DNA from: an uncultured Bacteroidota bacterium
GTDB lineage: Bacteria; Bacteroidota; Bacteroidia; UKL13-3
Reading direction: 5' to 3'
Assembly (NCBI GenBank): GCA_903901345.1
Contig: CAIUQQ010000335.1
Coordinates: forward strand, 1-50,968
Length of the DNA stretch: 50,968 bases
Shown: piece after piece, positions 18,738 through 31,608 of the stretch
How positions within the stretch are numbered: the stretch's first letter is position 1
How the letters are laid out: each line of letters starts with the position of its first letter
Notes under the pieces: generated by a model
What the model was told of the DNA's origin: nothing
What the model saw: only the letters and a program-made list of their open reading frames with translations
Databases searched by the model: none
Position numbers and translations under genes: made by a program

Positions 18738-20366
18738 CTAAAATCTTTTTCTCAAAAACACATTCATACTCAAATTGTACGGATACTGTTTCAACCAATT
18801 TTCATCATTTACTATATTGGTCAAACTTGTTTTTATAATTGGCATCAATCCAACTGAAACACCAGGACTATTTAAGTTATAAGTAAACTGAGGTTGAAAA
18901 CTAAAAAATAGCGTGTTCTTAAATGCAGGGAAATCATCTTTATTGGTAACTTCATAAACACCAATATTATTGGTATTAATTATATAAGTATTTATTCCGG
19001 TTACAAACCCAATTCCTAATCCAGTTTGAAGTGCCAATTCAAACTTTTGTGTTTCTATGGCTTTGTAGGTTATAAATAAAGGTATTTCGGTAAATGAATA
19101 TTTTAAAGTAGTAGAGTTAGTATTTCCGGTTGTAATGGTATCGTTATAATAAATCAAATTTTCTTCAAAATTACCCGTTGGATTTTTAGCTTTTTCTTTA
19201 CTAAAATTCATGGTTTGTTTAAAGTTTGCAAGTATCAATCCTGAACTGACGGTAAAACGTTTTGTTAAATCGTAGCCAATTAAAAAACCACCAGTAATTT
19301 CCGACTCACTGCTTTCAGTTTGTTCTCTTAATAGTTGGTTTGTTGTGCTATTTCCTTTGTCATTTCCTGCTGCATAACGCATGTAACTATAACCCAAACC
19401 GGCATAAGCTATGATGGTTAATTTTTCTTTTTTAAGTGATGGTCCAGTATAATTTTCATCACTTACTTGTTGTGCTAAAACATTTGTATTTTTTGGAGTT
19501 GTAACAATTTTTTCAGTTTTAGTTAAATTGGTGTTTTCTGCAACGGAATCTTTATTGGGTTCAGGTAAAGTTTTTTTAGTAAATATAGGCGGAATTTCAG
19601 TGTTAGTTGGTAAATTATTTTCAGCAAATGAAGATGAGTTTGTAGACTCTTTATTTTCATTTTTTCGAATTGGTAAATTTGCTGAAACAATAGTGCCTGT
19701 AGTCATTAATCCTTCAACAGTAACAACTGAATTTTGCGAAGTTACTTGATTTGCTAAAATAGGGGGTTGATTAACTGCAACCGAGTTAGTATGACGATTA
19801 TTTTTAGCGCGATTATTTACTTTAACTTTTTGACTATTTGTATTTTGAACTAAAAGATTATTAGGTGTTTTGCTTGAATTTAACGCATGATTTTCATTTT
19901 CAACAGTAACATTTCCAATTTTGCTTCCTTCTACAAGCTCAGGATGACTAATTGCTAATTGCTTATTGCTAAATGCCTCCCGATTTATCGGGAGCTCATT
20001 CTCTTCTAACCAAACAAATGCATTTGGATGACTTAAAGCGCCACTAGTTTTTGAATCAGTAACAAATTTATTGATAAATATTCCTGCAAAAACGCCAAAT
20101 GAAAGCACCACAAAAGTCCATAAATAAATCAATTTTTTATTTACCTGAACTATAAATGGCAAGCGTTTTTCTATTGCTAACCAAATGTTTTCGTTGGGTT
20201 CGTATTTGAGTGTATTTAATTTTATAGCAACCGTTTTTTCAAAATTATCGGTTGGTATATTTTGGGCAATATTTTCCCATAAGGCATCATTTGGTTTAGC
20301 CTCAAAATTGTCAAATTGCGCTCTTAGCTTTTGCTCAAATTTATCTTGGTTGTTCAAATGGTTCAT
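18738..20366 (-). CDS. Membrane-anchored protein with C-terminal outer-membrane beta-barrel-like domain, encoded downstream of an ECF sigma gene
   Basis: Single TM (LIYLWTFVVLSFGVFAGIFIN), low-complexity linker, YAGLGYSYMRYAAG...C-terminal NVFLRKRF; start overlaps the sigma gene by 26 bp. Confidence 0.7.
   Translation of the reverse strand: MNHLNNQDKFEQKLRAQFDNFEAKPNDALWENIAQNIPTDNFEKTVAIKLNTLKYEPNENIWLAIEKRLPFIVQVNKKLIYLWTFVVLSFGVFAGIFINKFVTDSKTSGALSHPNAFVWLEENELPINREAFSNKQLAISHPELVEGSKIGNVTVENENHALNSSKTPNNLLVQNTNSQKVKVNNRAKNNRHTNSVAVNQPPILANQVTSQNSVVTVEGLMTTGTIVSANLPIRKNENKESTNSSSFAENNLPTNTEIPPIFTKKTLPEPNKDSVAENTNLTKTEKIVTTPKNTNVLAQQVSDENYTGPSLKKEKLTIIAYAGLGYSYMRYAAGNDKGNSTTNQLLREQTESSESEITGGFLIGYDLTKRFTVSSGLILANFKQTMNFSKEKAKNPTGNFEENLIYYNDTITTGNTNSTTLKYSFTEIPLFITYKAIETQKFELALQTGLGIGFVTGINTYIINTNNIGVYEVTNKDDFPAFKNTLFFSFQPQFTYNLNSPGVSVGLMPIIKTSLTNIVNDENWLKQYPYNLSMNVFLRKRF
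19927..19994. repeat. Dispersed-repeat material inside a CDS: CCTTCTACAAGCTCAGGATGA, heptamer tract and CTCCCGATTTATCGGGAG palindrome
   Basis: Encodes ELPINREAFSNKQLAISHPELVEGSK on the minus strand. Confidence 0.8.
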
Positions 20367-20904
20367 TTAAAATATGATAGTGCTTGCTTAAAGCTTTTTT
20401 CATCCAATCTCTCGCACGTGAATACTGCGATTTACTGGTTCCAATGGCTATTCCAAGCTGTTCTCCAATTTCTTTATGTGTAAATCCTTCTACTGCATAC
20501 AAGTTAAAAATTAACCTATAACCGTCAGGCATTTGTTGCACAAAAGCTAAAATTTCTTTCACCGATATTTTCGAAATAATATCATCATCGTATTTAGCAT
20601 CATAATCTTGCACATCTAAGTCTTCTTTAAAATGACGAAGTCTATGCTTGTATAAATTAATAGCATTAAATACAACTACTCGCCTTACCCAACCTTCAAA
20701 ATTACCTTCGCCACGGTAAGTATGCATGCTTTGATATAATTTAATAAAACTTTCTTGAAGCATATCTTCTGCTTCTGCGCGGTCTTTGGCATAACGCATA
20801 CAAACGCCTAGCATTTTTGAAGCAAAGTAATCGTAGAAAGCTTTTTGTGCTTTTCTGTCGCCTTCCTTGCAACCTTGAATCATATCTTCAAACGATAAAT
20901 GCAA
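20341..20904 (-). CDS. ECF RNA polymerase sigma factor (sigma-70 family)
   Basis: AEDMLQESFIKLYQSMHTYRGEGNFEGWVRRVV; EGFTHKEIGEQLGIAIGTSKSQYSRAR. Confidence 0.93.
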   Translation of the reverse strand: MHLSFEDMIQGCKEGDRKAQKAFYDYFASKMLGVCMRYAKDRAEAEDMLQESFIKLYQSMHTYRGEGNFEGWVRRVVVFNAINLYKHRLRHFKEDLDVQDYDAKYDDDIISKISVKEILAFVQQMPDGYRLIFNLYAVEGFTHKEIGEQLGIAIGTSKSQYSRARDWMKKALSKHYHILNEPFEQPR

Positions 20905-21058
20905 AATGTGTTTGTGGGTTTAATTAAAAATCAAAAATAGTGATTTATTATATTTACAGTCAAAAAAACAGTGAAAGCAGTTGCATGGCTTACATTTTGA
21001 CAAATCAATTATCAGTTCAAATTATTTGTTATCAGTGGTTTAAACCAATAAATAAATT

Positions 21059-21085
21059 TTATTATCATACATGTTTTGATAATAA
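21059..21085. promoter_or_regulatory. 9-bp inverted repeat TTATTATCA-N9-TGATAATAA upstream of groES
   Basis: Arms 21059-21067 and 21077-21085. Confidence 0.35.
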
Positions 21086-21173
21086 ATGTAAATGTGTCAG
21101 CATATTGGCGCTTGGCATAATGTTAGTTAAATGCAGAGTATCATTTAAAAATCAATAATTAAAACAAACATAC

Positions 21174-21467
21174 ATGGCAATTAACTTAAAACCATTGGCA
21201 GACAGAGTTCTAGTAGAACCTGCTCCAGCAGAAGAAAAAACAGTTGGTGGAATTATTACTCCTGATACTGCTAAAGAAAAACCACAACGCGGAACTGTAG
21301 TAGCTGCAGGTCCCGGAAAAAATGCTGAAACTTCAGGTAATTTAATTCCATTAACAGTTAAAAATGGCGACACTATTCTATATGGTAAATACGCAGGAAC
21401 TGAAATTACTGTGGAAGGCAAAGAATACTTAATCATGCGTGAAAGCGATATTTTTGCAATAGTTTAA
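21174..21467 (+). CDS. groES: Co-chaperonin GroES
   Basis: [43 protein letters not shown]. Confidence 0.97.
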   Translation: MAINLKPLADRVLVEPAPAEEKTVGGIITPDTAKEKPQRGTVVAAGPGKNAETSGNLIPLTVKNGDTILYGKYAGTEITVEGKEYLIMRESDIFAIV

Positions 21468-21473
21468 ATTCAG

Positions 21474-21575
21474 CAACTGGCAGCTGGCTTATTGCCGCTG
21501 GCAAATGCGGAAAATACAAAAATCAATTATTAAAAATCAAATTTTAGCTAACGGCCAAAAGTCAACAGCTAAAAG
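21474..21575. repeat. Two heptamer-periodic tracts in the groES-groEL intergenic region (21474-21508 and 21548-21575)
   Basis: caactgg/cagctgg/cttattg/ccgctgg/caaatgc and ctaacgg/ccaaaag/tcaacag/ctaaaag. Confidence 0.7.
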
Positions 21576-21589
21576 TAAAACAAAAAATT

Positions 21590-23227
21590 ATGTCAAAAAA
21601 AATATTATATGGTGTAGAAGCGCGTGACGGTTTAAAACGCGGTGTAGATGCTTTAGCTAATGCAGTTAAAGCTACTTTAGGTCCAAAAGGTAGAAACGTA
21701 GTAATCGATAAAAAATTCGGTTCTCCAACTATTACTAAAGATGGTGTTTCTGTGGCTAAAGAAATTGAATTGAAAGATCCAATTGAAAACATGGGTGCAC
21801 AAATGGTAAAAGAAGTAGCTTCAAAAACTGCTGATATTGCTGGTGATGGAACAACTACTGCTACTGTTTTAGCGCAAGCTATTGTAGCTGGTGGAACTAA
21901 AAACGTGGCTGCTGGTGCAAATCCAATGGATTTGAAACGTGGTATTGAAAAAGCGGTTGAAGTAGTAATTTCTAGTTTAAAAGCTCAAAGTCAAAAAGTA
22001 GGTGACGATAACAAAAAAATTCAACAAGTGGCTTCTATTTCAGCTAATAACGATGAAGTTATTGGTACTTTAATTGCTAACGCAATGGCTAAAGTTGGAA
22101 AAGAAGGTGTAATCACTGTAGAAGAAGCTAAAGGTACTGAAACTGATGTAAAAACAGTAGAAGGAATGCAATTTGATAGAGGTTATTTATCTCCTTATTT
22201 TGTTACCAATGCTGAGAAAATGGAAGTTGATTTAGAAGCTCCTTACATTTTAATTTACGACAAAAAAGTAAGTAACATGAAAGAATTATTGCCTATTTTA
22301 GAGCAAGTAGTTCAAACTGGAAAACCTTTAGTTATTATTTCTGAAGACGTAGAAGGTGAGGCTTTAGCTACTTTAGTGGTAAATAAAATTAGAGGTTCTT
22401 TGAAAATTGCTGCTGTTAAAGCTCCTGGTTTTGGCGATAGAAGAAAAGCAATGTTAGAAGATTTAGCTATTTTAACTGGTGGAACTGTTATAAGTGAAGA
22501 ACGTGGTTTCAAATTAGAAAATGCTGATATTACTATGCTTGGAAGAGCAGAAAAAATCAATATTGATAAAGACAACACTACTATTATTAATGGTGCTGGA
22601 ACTAAAGAAGATATTGCTGCTAGAGTTGGACAAATTAAAGCACAAATTGAAAACACAACAAGCGATTACGATAAAGAAAAATTACAAGAACGTTTGGCTA
22701 AATTAGCTGGCGGTGTTGCTGTTCTTTATATTGGTGCTGCTACTGAAGTGGAAATGAAAGAAAAGAAAGACCGTGTTGATGATGCATTACATGCTACTCG
22801 CGCTGCGGTTGAAGAAGGTATAGTTGCTGGTGGTGGAGTTGCTTATATCAGAGCAATTGAAGCATTAGAAAACTTAAAAGGTGCTAACGAAGATGAGAAT
22901 ACTGGTATTCAAATTATTCGTAGAGCTTTAGAAGAACCATTAAGAACAATAGTTGCAAATGCAGGTGGTGAAGGTTCAGTAGTAGTAAACAAAGTACGTG
23001 AAGGTAAAGACGATTTTGGTTACAATGCTAGAACTGAAGTTTACGAAAACCTAATTGCTGCTGGTGTTATTGATCCTACTAAAGTAGCTCGCGTAGCATT
23101 ACAAAATGCTGCAAGTGCTGCTGCCATGATTTTAACTACTGAATGTGCTTTAGTAGAAGAAAAAGAAGCTAACGCTCCAGCAATGGGTGGCGGTATGCCA
23201 GGCGGAATGGACGGAATGGGATACTAA
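21590..23227 (+). CDS. groEL: Chaperonin GroEL
   Basis: [34 protein letters not shown]-terminal [12 protein letters not shown]. Confidence 0.98.
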   Translation: MSKKILYGVEARDGLKRGVDALANAVKATLGPKGRNVVIDKKFGSPTITKDGVSVAKEIELKDPIENMGAQMVKEVASKTADIAGDGTTTATVLAQAIVAGGTKNVAAGANPMDLKRGIEKAVEVVISSLKAQSQKVGDDNKKIQQVASISANNDEVIGTLIANAMAKVGKEGVITVEEAKGTETDVKTVEGMQFDRGYLSPYFVTNAEKMEVDLEAPYILIYDKKVSNMKELLPILEQVVQTGKPLVIISEDVEGEALATLVVNKIRGSLKIAAVKAPGFGDRRKAMLEDLAILTGGTVISEERGFKLENADITMLGRAEKINIDKDNTTIINGAGTKEDIAARVGQIKAQIENTTSDYDKEKLQERLAKLAGGVAVLYIGAATEVEMKEKKDRVDDALHATRAAVEEGIVAGGGVAYIRAIEALENLKGANEDENTGIQIIRRALEEPLRTIVANAGGEGSVVVNKVREGKDDFGYNARTEVYENLIAAGVIDPTKVARVALQNAASAAAMILTTECALVEEKEANAPAMGGGMPGGMDGMGY

Positions 23228-23256
23228 ATAAGTGCGAAATTCTAAGTAAATAAAGT

Positions 23257-23280
23257 AGAGACGTTGCATGCAACGTCTCT
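23257..23280. repeat. Perfect 24-bp palindrome AGAGACGTTGCATGCAACGTCTCT
   Basis: Direct reading. Confidence 0.9.
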
Positions 23281-23289
23281 ATAAATAAT

Positions 23290-23332
23290 CAAAAACCCGA
23301 ATCATCTTTTATAGATTGATTCGGGTTTTTTG
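23290..23332. terminator. Terminator after groEL
   Basis: aaaaacccgaatca...tgattcgggttttttg. Confidence 0.85.
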
Positions 23333-23469
23333 TTTTTTTATTTGAAAAACATTTAGATTTGTTTTAAATATTCCAACCTATCCAACTGAACTTAATAAAA
23401 TCAATTAAAGTTAATTTGTAATCAAGATTCCTTATTTATGTTTTTATATCAATTTTAAAAAATCTGATA

Positions 23470-24297
23470 TTATTTTTTCTTTGGATAATGTAAATCAAAC
23501 TGATTTTCTAAGTACCATAAAATATAATCATCTCTATAATTATTAATGGTTACATAGTTTTTTAAGTATGATTTTCTTGGAATTACCTTAGCTAATTTTG
23601 TATTTAAAAGTGGGTTTATTAATCCAAATACCCTGGTATCTGTATTTTTATTATAAACACTCATTGGTTGACCTGAATTATATAAAAAATCCTGATGAAT
23701 AGTTACATAGTTCGAAGCATTTTCAATTGTTATAAAAAGTGAATTCCAAACATCAGTTGTATAATATTTTCCAATATTTTTCAAATAGATAATATATTCA
23801 TTTAGGTAAGCAAAATTTTGAATTTCCTTCAAATAATTACCATCAAAATTCAGGTAAAGTTTTCCTTTTTTAGTTGGTTTTTTAATAGCGGTTCTAATGT
23901 GTTTTCTCTTTATTTTCCCTACCATATTTATAAATTCTTGAGAGGTAAAGTTATTGTTGGTAGTTTCCATTTCTTTCTTTATTCCAGAAATAAAATCAGT
24001 ATCTAGCTTGATTATATCTGTTTTAAATAAGGTATCGAAACTAATAATAAGTTTTTGCGACTTTTTATCAATTTTTGAATGTTTGATAAATTTATATAGA
24101 TTTCTTTGGAAATTATTATTTCCTATGTAAGTTATTACTAATGATTCTTTATGAGCATATTTTGGATTCGAGTTCCAGTAACTATCTTTAGAACAAAAAA
24201 TTATTAAAGTATCACCAAAATTCTGAGCTTTTAATAGAATTATTTTACAAAAAAGAAAAAAGAAGAGTATTTTAAATCGAATCATAGTTTGTAACAA
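23470..24297 (-). CDS. Hypothetical secreted protein
   Basis: Signal-peptide-like N-terminus, intact 275-aa ORF. Confidence 0.55.
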   Translation of the reverse strand: MLQTMIRFKILFFFLFCKIILLKAQNFGDTLIIFCSKDSYWNSNPKYAHKESLVITYIGNNNFQRNLYKFIKHSKIDKKSQKLIISFDTLFKTDIIKLDTDFISGIKKEMETTNNNFTSQEFINMVGKIKRKHIRTAIKKPTKKGKLYLNFDGNYLKEIQNFAYLNEYIIYLKNIGKYYTTDVWNSLFITIENASNYVTIHQDFLYNSGQPMSVYNKNTDTRVFGLINPLLNTKLAKVIPRKSYLKNYVTINNYRDDYILWYLENQFDLHYPKKK

Positions 24298-24560
24298 TTA
24301 TAACTAATTTACTAGTAAACAAAAAAAGAAACTTATTTGCAAAAGTTCCGAGTAATCGGAAGAAGATTCTTATGGAATGATCGCCTGATCGTTTTTTGTA
24401 AAAAACTTACATTCTTCTATTCATTCACACTTTGCAATTTCAACCAATCAACTCATTCAACCCAATTCCCCAAACCTAGTATTAATCAAATTTGCAAATG
24501 GCAATTTTTTAAAGTATTTTATTACTTTCGCCTTTACAAAAACTAAAAAAAATATACTAA

Positions 24561-25637
24561 ATGAAATACGTAGCTTTAAATGATTTGCATGCTGCATTAG
24601 GCGCAAAAATGATTGAGTTTGCAGGATATAACATGCCTGTTTTATACACTAATTTAATTCAAGAACATTTAGCTGTTCGAAATTCAGTTGGCGTATTTGA
24701 TGTAAGCCACATGGGCGAGTTTTTGCTAAAAGGTGAAAAAGCTTTAGATTTAATTCAATTGGTTACAAGCAATGATGCTTCAAAACTAATTGATGGTAAA
24801 ATTCAATATAGTTGTTTACCAAACGATAAAGGTGGAATTGTAGATGATTTATTGGTGTATCGTTGGAATGAAAACGAATATTATTTAGTAGTAAACGCGT
24901 CTAACATTGAAAAAGATTGGAATTGGATTAGCCAACATAATACTTTTGGTGTAGAAATGAAAAATCTGAGTGACGATATGAGTTTGTTTGCTGTTCAAGG
25001 TCCTAATGCAATTAAGGCTTTACAAAAATTAACTGAAGTTGACTTAAGTGCAATGGAATATTACTCATTTTGTGGTGGAACTATGGCAGGTTGCGATGAT
25101 GTAATTATTTCGAATACTGGTTACACCGGTGCTGGTGGATTTGAAATTTATGTTGGAAATAAAGATGCACAAAAAATGTGGGATGCCATATTTGAAGCAG
25201 GAAAAGAATTTGATATTAAACCTGTAGGATTAGGCGCTCGCGATACTTTGCGATTAGAAAAAGGTTTCTGTTTATACGGACATGATATTAACGATGAAAC
25301 TAGTCCAATAGAAGCTGGTTTAGGATGGATTACCAAATTTACAAAACCATTTATTATGAGCGAGCATCACAAAGCAATTAAAGAAAATGGTGCTACTAAA
25401 AAATTAGTAGGTTTTGAATTAATTGACCGTGGAATTCCTCGCCAACATTATATTATTAACGATGCCAGTGGCAATGCAATTGGTGAAGTAACTTCAGGAA
25501 CACAATCGCCAAGCTTAAACAAAGCAATTGGTATGGGTTATGTTGCTGCTTCGCATAGCAAAGTAGATTCTGAAATTTATATTGAAATTCGCGAAAAACA
25601 AATAAAAGCTAAAGTAGTAAAAATGCCTTTTTTGTAG
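24561..25637 (+). CDS. gcvT: Aminomethyltransferase (glycine cleavage T protein)
   Basis: [67 protein letters not shown]. Confidence 0.96.
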   Translation: MKYVALNDLHAALGAKMIEFAGYNMPVLYTNLIQEHLAVRNSVGVFDVSHMGEFLLKGEKALDLIQLVTSNDASKLIDGKIQYSCLPNDKGGIVDDLLVYRWNENEYYLVVNASNIEKDWNWISQHNTFGVEMKNLSDDMSLFAVQGPNAIKALQKLTEVDLSAMEYYSFCGGTMAGCDDVIISNTGYTGAGGFEIYVGNKDAQKMWDAIFEAGKEFDIKPVGLGARDTLRLEKGFCLYGHDINDETSPIEAGLGWITKFTKPFIMSEHHKAIKENGATKKLVGFELIDRGIPRQHYIINDASGNAIGEVTSGTQSPSLNKAIGMGYVAASHSKVDSEIYIEIREKQIKAKVVKMPFL

Positions 25638-25653
25638 TAGTTAATTTGCAGTA

Positions 25654-25691
25654 AAAAAGCCCGTAATCACAATTGATTACGGGCTTTTTTA
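25654..25691. terminator. Bidirectional terminator between gcvT and the DUF2911 gene
   Basis: aaaaaagcccgtaatca-caat-tgattacgggctttttt. Confidence 0.88.
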
Positions 25692-25715
25692 ATGAATTTC
25701 AGTTAAAATATATTA

Positions 25716-26567
25716 TTATTGTTTTGCTGATGCAATAAGTTTTTCTGCTTGCTTTACAAATGAATCATCTTTTTCAAGTGTTGCCATATATATTACCAAA
25801 TTTGCAGTGGTAATAGCACCTTTTTTGTCGTTTAATTTCAATTGTATTTTAGCTTTTAATAAAACAACCCAAAATGCTTTTGGATTTGCAATAATTGCTT
25901 TTTCTGCCCACTCCAACGCTTGCTTTAAATCTTTATTGTTTTCATAATAATAACTTGCAGCTTGATAAAACGGACGAGTATCTAAAACAATAGTATTTTC
26001 TATTGATTTCATTATTTTACTGTCAATTTCTGTTTCTACTGAAACTGCAACTTTAGTATTTTCCCATGTTAATTCAATGTTCGTACTAGTAAATGTTACA
26101 TCAGCCAAACCAATTGTAAACGTTTCTACTTTATTAGCTAAAACTGTTGGTTTTACTTTAACTCTTATTACTTCATTTTCTGTTTTGTAATTAGCTACAT
26201 TTCCACCTAAAGTTAAATCTTTGTACAACATTATTTCCCATGAATCAGCATTAGGAATGGTGTAAAAACCATAAGTACCAGCTTTTACATCTACACCTTC
26301 TATTTTTACATCATCACCAAAAGTAATTTTTGTAGTACTATTTGCGCCTGTTCTCCAAATTTTTCCAAAGGGAACTACGTCACCAAAAATAACTCTTCCT
26401 TTTACACCAGGTCGAGAATATTCAATAGTAATTTCCGAAATTCCAAAAGCTTGTTTTACTGTTTGTGACGGACTTGCTGCAGGCACTTTTAGTTGCTGTG
26501 CAATGGCATTGCTACCTAAAAAAATAATAAGTGCTAGCGTAAGTGATTTGATTGTGTTGAATGACAT
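25716..26567 (-). CDS. DUF2911 domain-containing secreted protein
   Basis: ISEITIEYSRPGVKGRVIFGDVVPFGKIWRTGANSTTKITF. Confidence 0.88.
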   Translation of the reverse strand: MSFNTIKSLTLALIIFLGSNAIAQQLKVPAASPSQTVKQAFGISEITIEYSRPGVKGRVIFGDVVPFGKIWRTGANSTTKITFGDDVKIEGVDVKAGTYGFYTIPNADSWEIMLYKDLTLGGNVANYKTENEVIRVKVKPTVLANKVETFTIGLADVTFTSTNIELTWENTKVAVSVETEIDSKIMKSIENTIVLDTRPFYQAASYYYENNKDLKQALEWAEKAIIANPKAFWVVLLKAKIQLKLNDKKGAITTANLVIYMATLEKDDSFVKQAEKLIASAKQ

Positions 26568-26759
26568 AATTTAATTGTTTTTAGTTTTAAAATCTTTAAT
26601 TTATTTTGCTTTATAAAACTCCAAAATTATCATTTTGTTTTCAGTTTAATGTTACATCTAAAAAAAACTCAACTTTTCTTTCAAACACTAAATACTTTTA
26701 CTAATAATAACTATTTTGCACCCAATATTTAGGATAAAAACTCCTTTTATTATTTAAAA

Positions 26760-27761
26760 ATGAATATTTATAAATCAACAACAGCTTACTTTATTTACCT
26801 ACTAACTTCTTTGTTTTTTATGGCTGCCTGTGGCAATGATCAGCCAAAAACAAATACTGAAACAGTTATAAATGCTCCCCCAGTAGCTACATATAAATTA
26901 GTAAGTCCAAGTTTTAATGCTGATTCAGCATATTATTTTTTACAAAAACAAGTTGATTTTGGTCCTCGCGTTACAGCAAGTTCAGCAAGTATAAAATGTG
27001 CTAAATGGATTAGCTCACAATTTAAAAAATATGGAGCAACTGTTATTGAACAAAAAGGAACTGTAACAAATTGGGATAAAAAGAAGTATGATATCATAAA
27101 TATAATTGCTCAAATAAATCCTAAAGCATCCAAAAGAATATTAATTACCGCCCATTGGGACAGCCGCCCTTATGCAGATAACGACCCAATTGAAGCAAAT
27201 AAAGATAAGCCTGTTTTAGCTGCCGATGACGGTGCAAGTGGTATTGGTGTAATGATTGAAATGGCTAGAGCAATTCAATTAAACAAGTTGGATATTGGAG
27301 TAGATTTTATGTGTTTTGATGCGGAAGATTTAGGTAAACCTGACTTTGAAGATTCTTATTGTTTAGGAACTCAATATTGGGGTCAACATCAAATTCCTCA
27401 AAATTATAAAGCTGAATTTGCTGTAAATTTGGATATGGTAGGAGGGAAAGGAGCTAGTTTTGTTTGGGAGAATAATAGCATTACACAAGGCGAAAGTATT
27501 CTAAGAAAAGTTTGGGAAAAAGCCGCAGTATTGGGTTATTCTAATTTATTTCTTTATGCACAAAATGGACAAATTACTGATGACCATGTTTATATATATA
27601 AATATACCAAAATACCTGCAATTGATATCATACATTTTAACCAACAAACAGGTTTTCCATCTTGGTGGCATACTGTAAATGATAACATGAATAATATTGA
27701 TCCAGCTACTTTAAAGGCAGTTGGGCAAACGCTTTTGGAAGTAGTTTATACTGAAAAATAG
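26760..27761 (+). CDS. M28-family peptidase, glutaminyl-peptide cyclotransferase-like lipoprotein
   Basis: Lipobox FFMAACGN; ILITAHWDSRPYADND, AADDGASGIGVMIEMAR, DFMCFDAEDLG. Confidence 0.88.
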   Translation: MNIYKSTTAYFIYLLTSLFFMAACGNDQPKTNTETVINAPPVATYKLVSPSFNADSAYYFLQKQVDFGPRVTASSASIKCAKWISSQFKKYGATVIEQKGTVTNWDKKKYDIINIIAQINPKASKRILITAHWDSRPYADNDPIEANKDKPVLAADDGASGIGVMIEMARAIQLNKLDIGVDFMCFDAEDLGKPDFEDSYCLGTQYWGQHQIPQNYKAEFAVNLDMVGGKGASFVWENNSITQGESILRKVWEKAAVLGYSNLFLYAQNGQITDDHVYIYKYTKIPAIDIIHFNQQTGFPSWWHTVNDNMNNIDPATLKAVGQTLLEVVYTEK

Positions 27762-27799
27762 TTGTCAGTTGTTATACAATTTTAGTTAAATTTTGAAAT

Positions 27800-27848
27800 A
27801 AAAAAAGCACAACCAATACAAAATATGTTTGCATTAATTGTGCTTTTT
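27800..27848. terminator. Terminator between the M28 gene and katG
   Basis: aaaaaagcacaa...ttgtgcttttt. Confidence 0.7.
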
Positions 27849-27906
27849 AACTGATAAGAAATTATTGAAAATTATTTCACTTTGTGGTTTTTACAATGCG
27901 TACAAT

Positions 27907-30180
<2,274 letters not shown>

Positions 30181-30184
30181 TTAT

Positions 30185-30598
30185 TTATTTATTGAACTTC
30201 CCAGTTATTTGCAGTTTAATATCTTGTACTTTGAAGTTTTTTATTTTTTTATTTTTAAAATAATTACTAATCAATACGTTTAAATTTTCATCTTCATAAT
30301 CTTCAATTCTTTCAGTTTCTATGCAATATAAATGATGGTGATTTGATAAAATTGCATCGTAACGCATGATGTCTTTTTCTGTTTTCACTTTTTTTAAAAG
30401 CTCGTTTTCAACCAATGAATCTAACACTTTATATACTGTACCAACCGATATATTTGGATGATTCGTTTTTATATACTCGATTACATTTTCTGCAGTTGGG
30501 TGGTTTTTTAAATTAACAATTGCCTCATATATGGCAACTCGCTGCGGAGTCACTTTAAGTCCTCTTTCTTTTAATTTTTCTCTAAAAAAATGTGTCAT
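30185..30598 (-). CDS. Fur-family regulator (PerR-like placement next to katG)
   Basis: LKVTPQRVAIYEAIVNLKNHPTAENVIEYIKTNHPNISVGTVYKVLDSL; SNHHHLYC. Confidence 0.9.
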   Translation of the reverse strand: MTHFFREKLKERGLKVTPQRVAIYEAIVNLKNHPTAENVIEYIKTNHPNISVGTVYKVLDSLVENELLKKVKTEKDIMRYDAILSNHHHLYCIETERIEDYEDENLNVLISNYFKNKKIKNFKVQDIKLQITGKFNK

Positions 30599-30855
30599 TT
30601 AATTTATAAATTATTAAAACTAATATCCAAAAGATAATCATTCTTATTTAGGAACAAATAATTTTTGTAAAAGTTTTTATATTTTTAAAGAAAGTAAAAT
30701 TGAACTCATTTAGTTTGTTTCCTCCTTGTCGTTATTGTTTTGCCGTTTTTTTTGAAATAGACTTTATTATTTCTTCAGTTGATTAATAACTAAAAATTGA
30801 TAAACTATTTAACCAATTTTCCAATTTTTCTTATTTTCTAAAACTTATTTAATTT

Positions 30856-31500
30856 TTGTTTGTCAATAATTACATGAACAACGATTTAATAAAACAATAT
30901 ATTAATCACACATTGGAGCATAATAAAACTCCAGAAAGTGTTTACCTGTTTGCCAAAGCTGTTGGCATGGAAGAAAAAGAATTTTACAATCATTATTCAA
31001 GTTTGGAAAGTTTAGAAGCAGATATTTATAAAATTTGGTTCGAAAATGCTTATAAAGCATGTGCTGATTCAGCTCCTTGGTCTAATTATTCCTCACGTGA
31101 AAAAGTTTTAGCAGTGTTTTTTGCCTATATTGAAGAAGCTAAAAACTACCGCAGCTTTGCTGTTTTCTTAAAAAATAGAGATTTAGTAAAATTACCCCGT
31201 TGGCCCAAATATTTAAATGAATTACATGCGGTTTTCACCGATAAAATGAAACCAATTTTATCAGAAGGTATAGGTACCAATGAAATTCAAGAACGCAAAT
31301 ATTTAGACGAAAAATATGTAAGTGGTTTATGGTTAAACTTTTTGTTTGTGTTTGCTTTTTGGTTAAATGACAATAGCAAAAGTTTCGAAAAAACCGATGA
31401 ATCTATAGAACGCTCTGTAAACTTGGCTTTCGATTTAATGGGTAAATCAGCTTTAGACGCTGCCCTAGATTTTGGAAAATTTTTATTCCAAAACAGGTAA
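30856..31500 (+). CDS. TetR-family regulator (likely start 30874, MNNDLIKQYI)
   Basis: N-terminal region FAKAVGMEEKEFYNHYSSLESLEADIYKIWF resembles TetR HTH. Confidence 0.75.
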   Translation: MFVNNYMNNDLIKQYINHTLEHNKTPESVYLFAKAVGMEEKEFYNHYSSLESLEADIYKIWFENAYKACADSAPWSNYSSREKVLAVFFAYIEEAKNYRSFAVFLKNRDLVKLPRWPKYLNELHAVFTDKMKPILSEGIGTNEIQERKYLDEKYVSGLWLNFLFVFAFWLNDNSKSFEKTDESIERSVNLAFDLMGKSALDAALDFGKFLFQNR

Positions 31501-31577
31501 GTTTCCCGCACATGGCGTTGATAATCGCTGATTAATCATTTACAAACTTTAAAAATATTCAATTCGTAATTCTGCAG

Positions 31578-31593
31578 TCCCGATTCATCGGGA
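31578..31593. repeat. Palindrome TCCCGATTCATCGGGA
   Basis: Same class as 19977-19994. Confidence 0.8.
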
Positions 31594-31608
31594 AGCGGGA
31601 ACAAAAAA

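Noticed and set aside
20940-21158. 72-aa ORF upstream of groES
   Set aside because: Lies in the regulatory gap containing an inverted repeat; no recognisable protein features.
24337-24546. 69-aa plus-strand ORF upstream of gcvT
   Set aside because: Composition is that of intergenic word-like repeats (attcattcac, caaccaatcaactcattcaaccc) plus small hairpins (ttccgagtaatcggaa); no family features.
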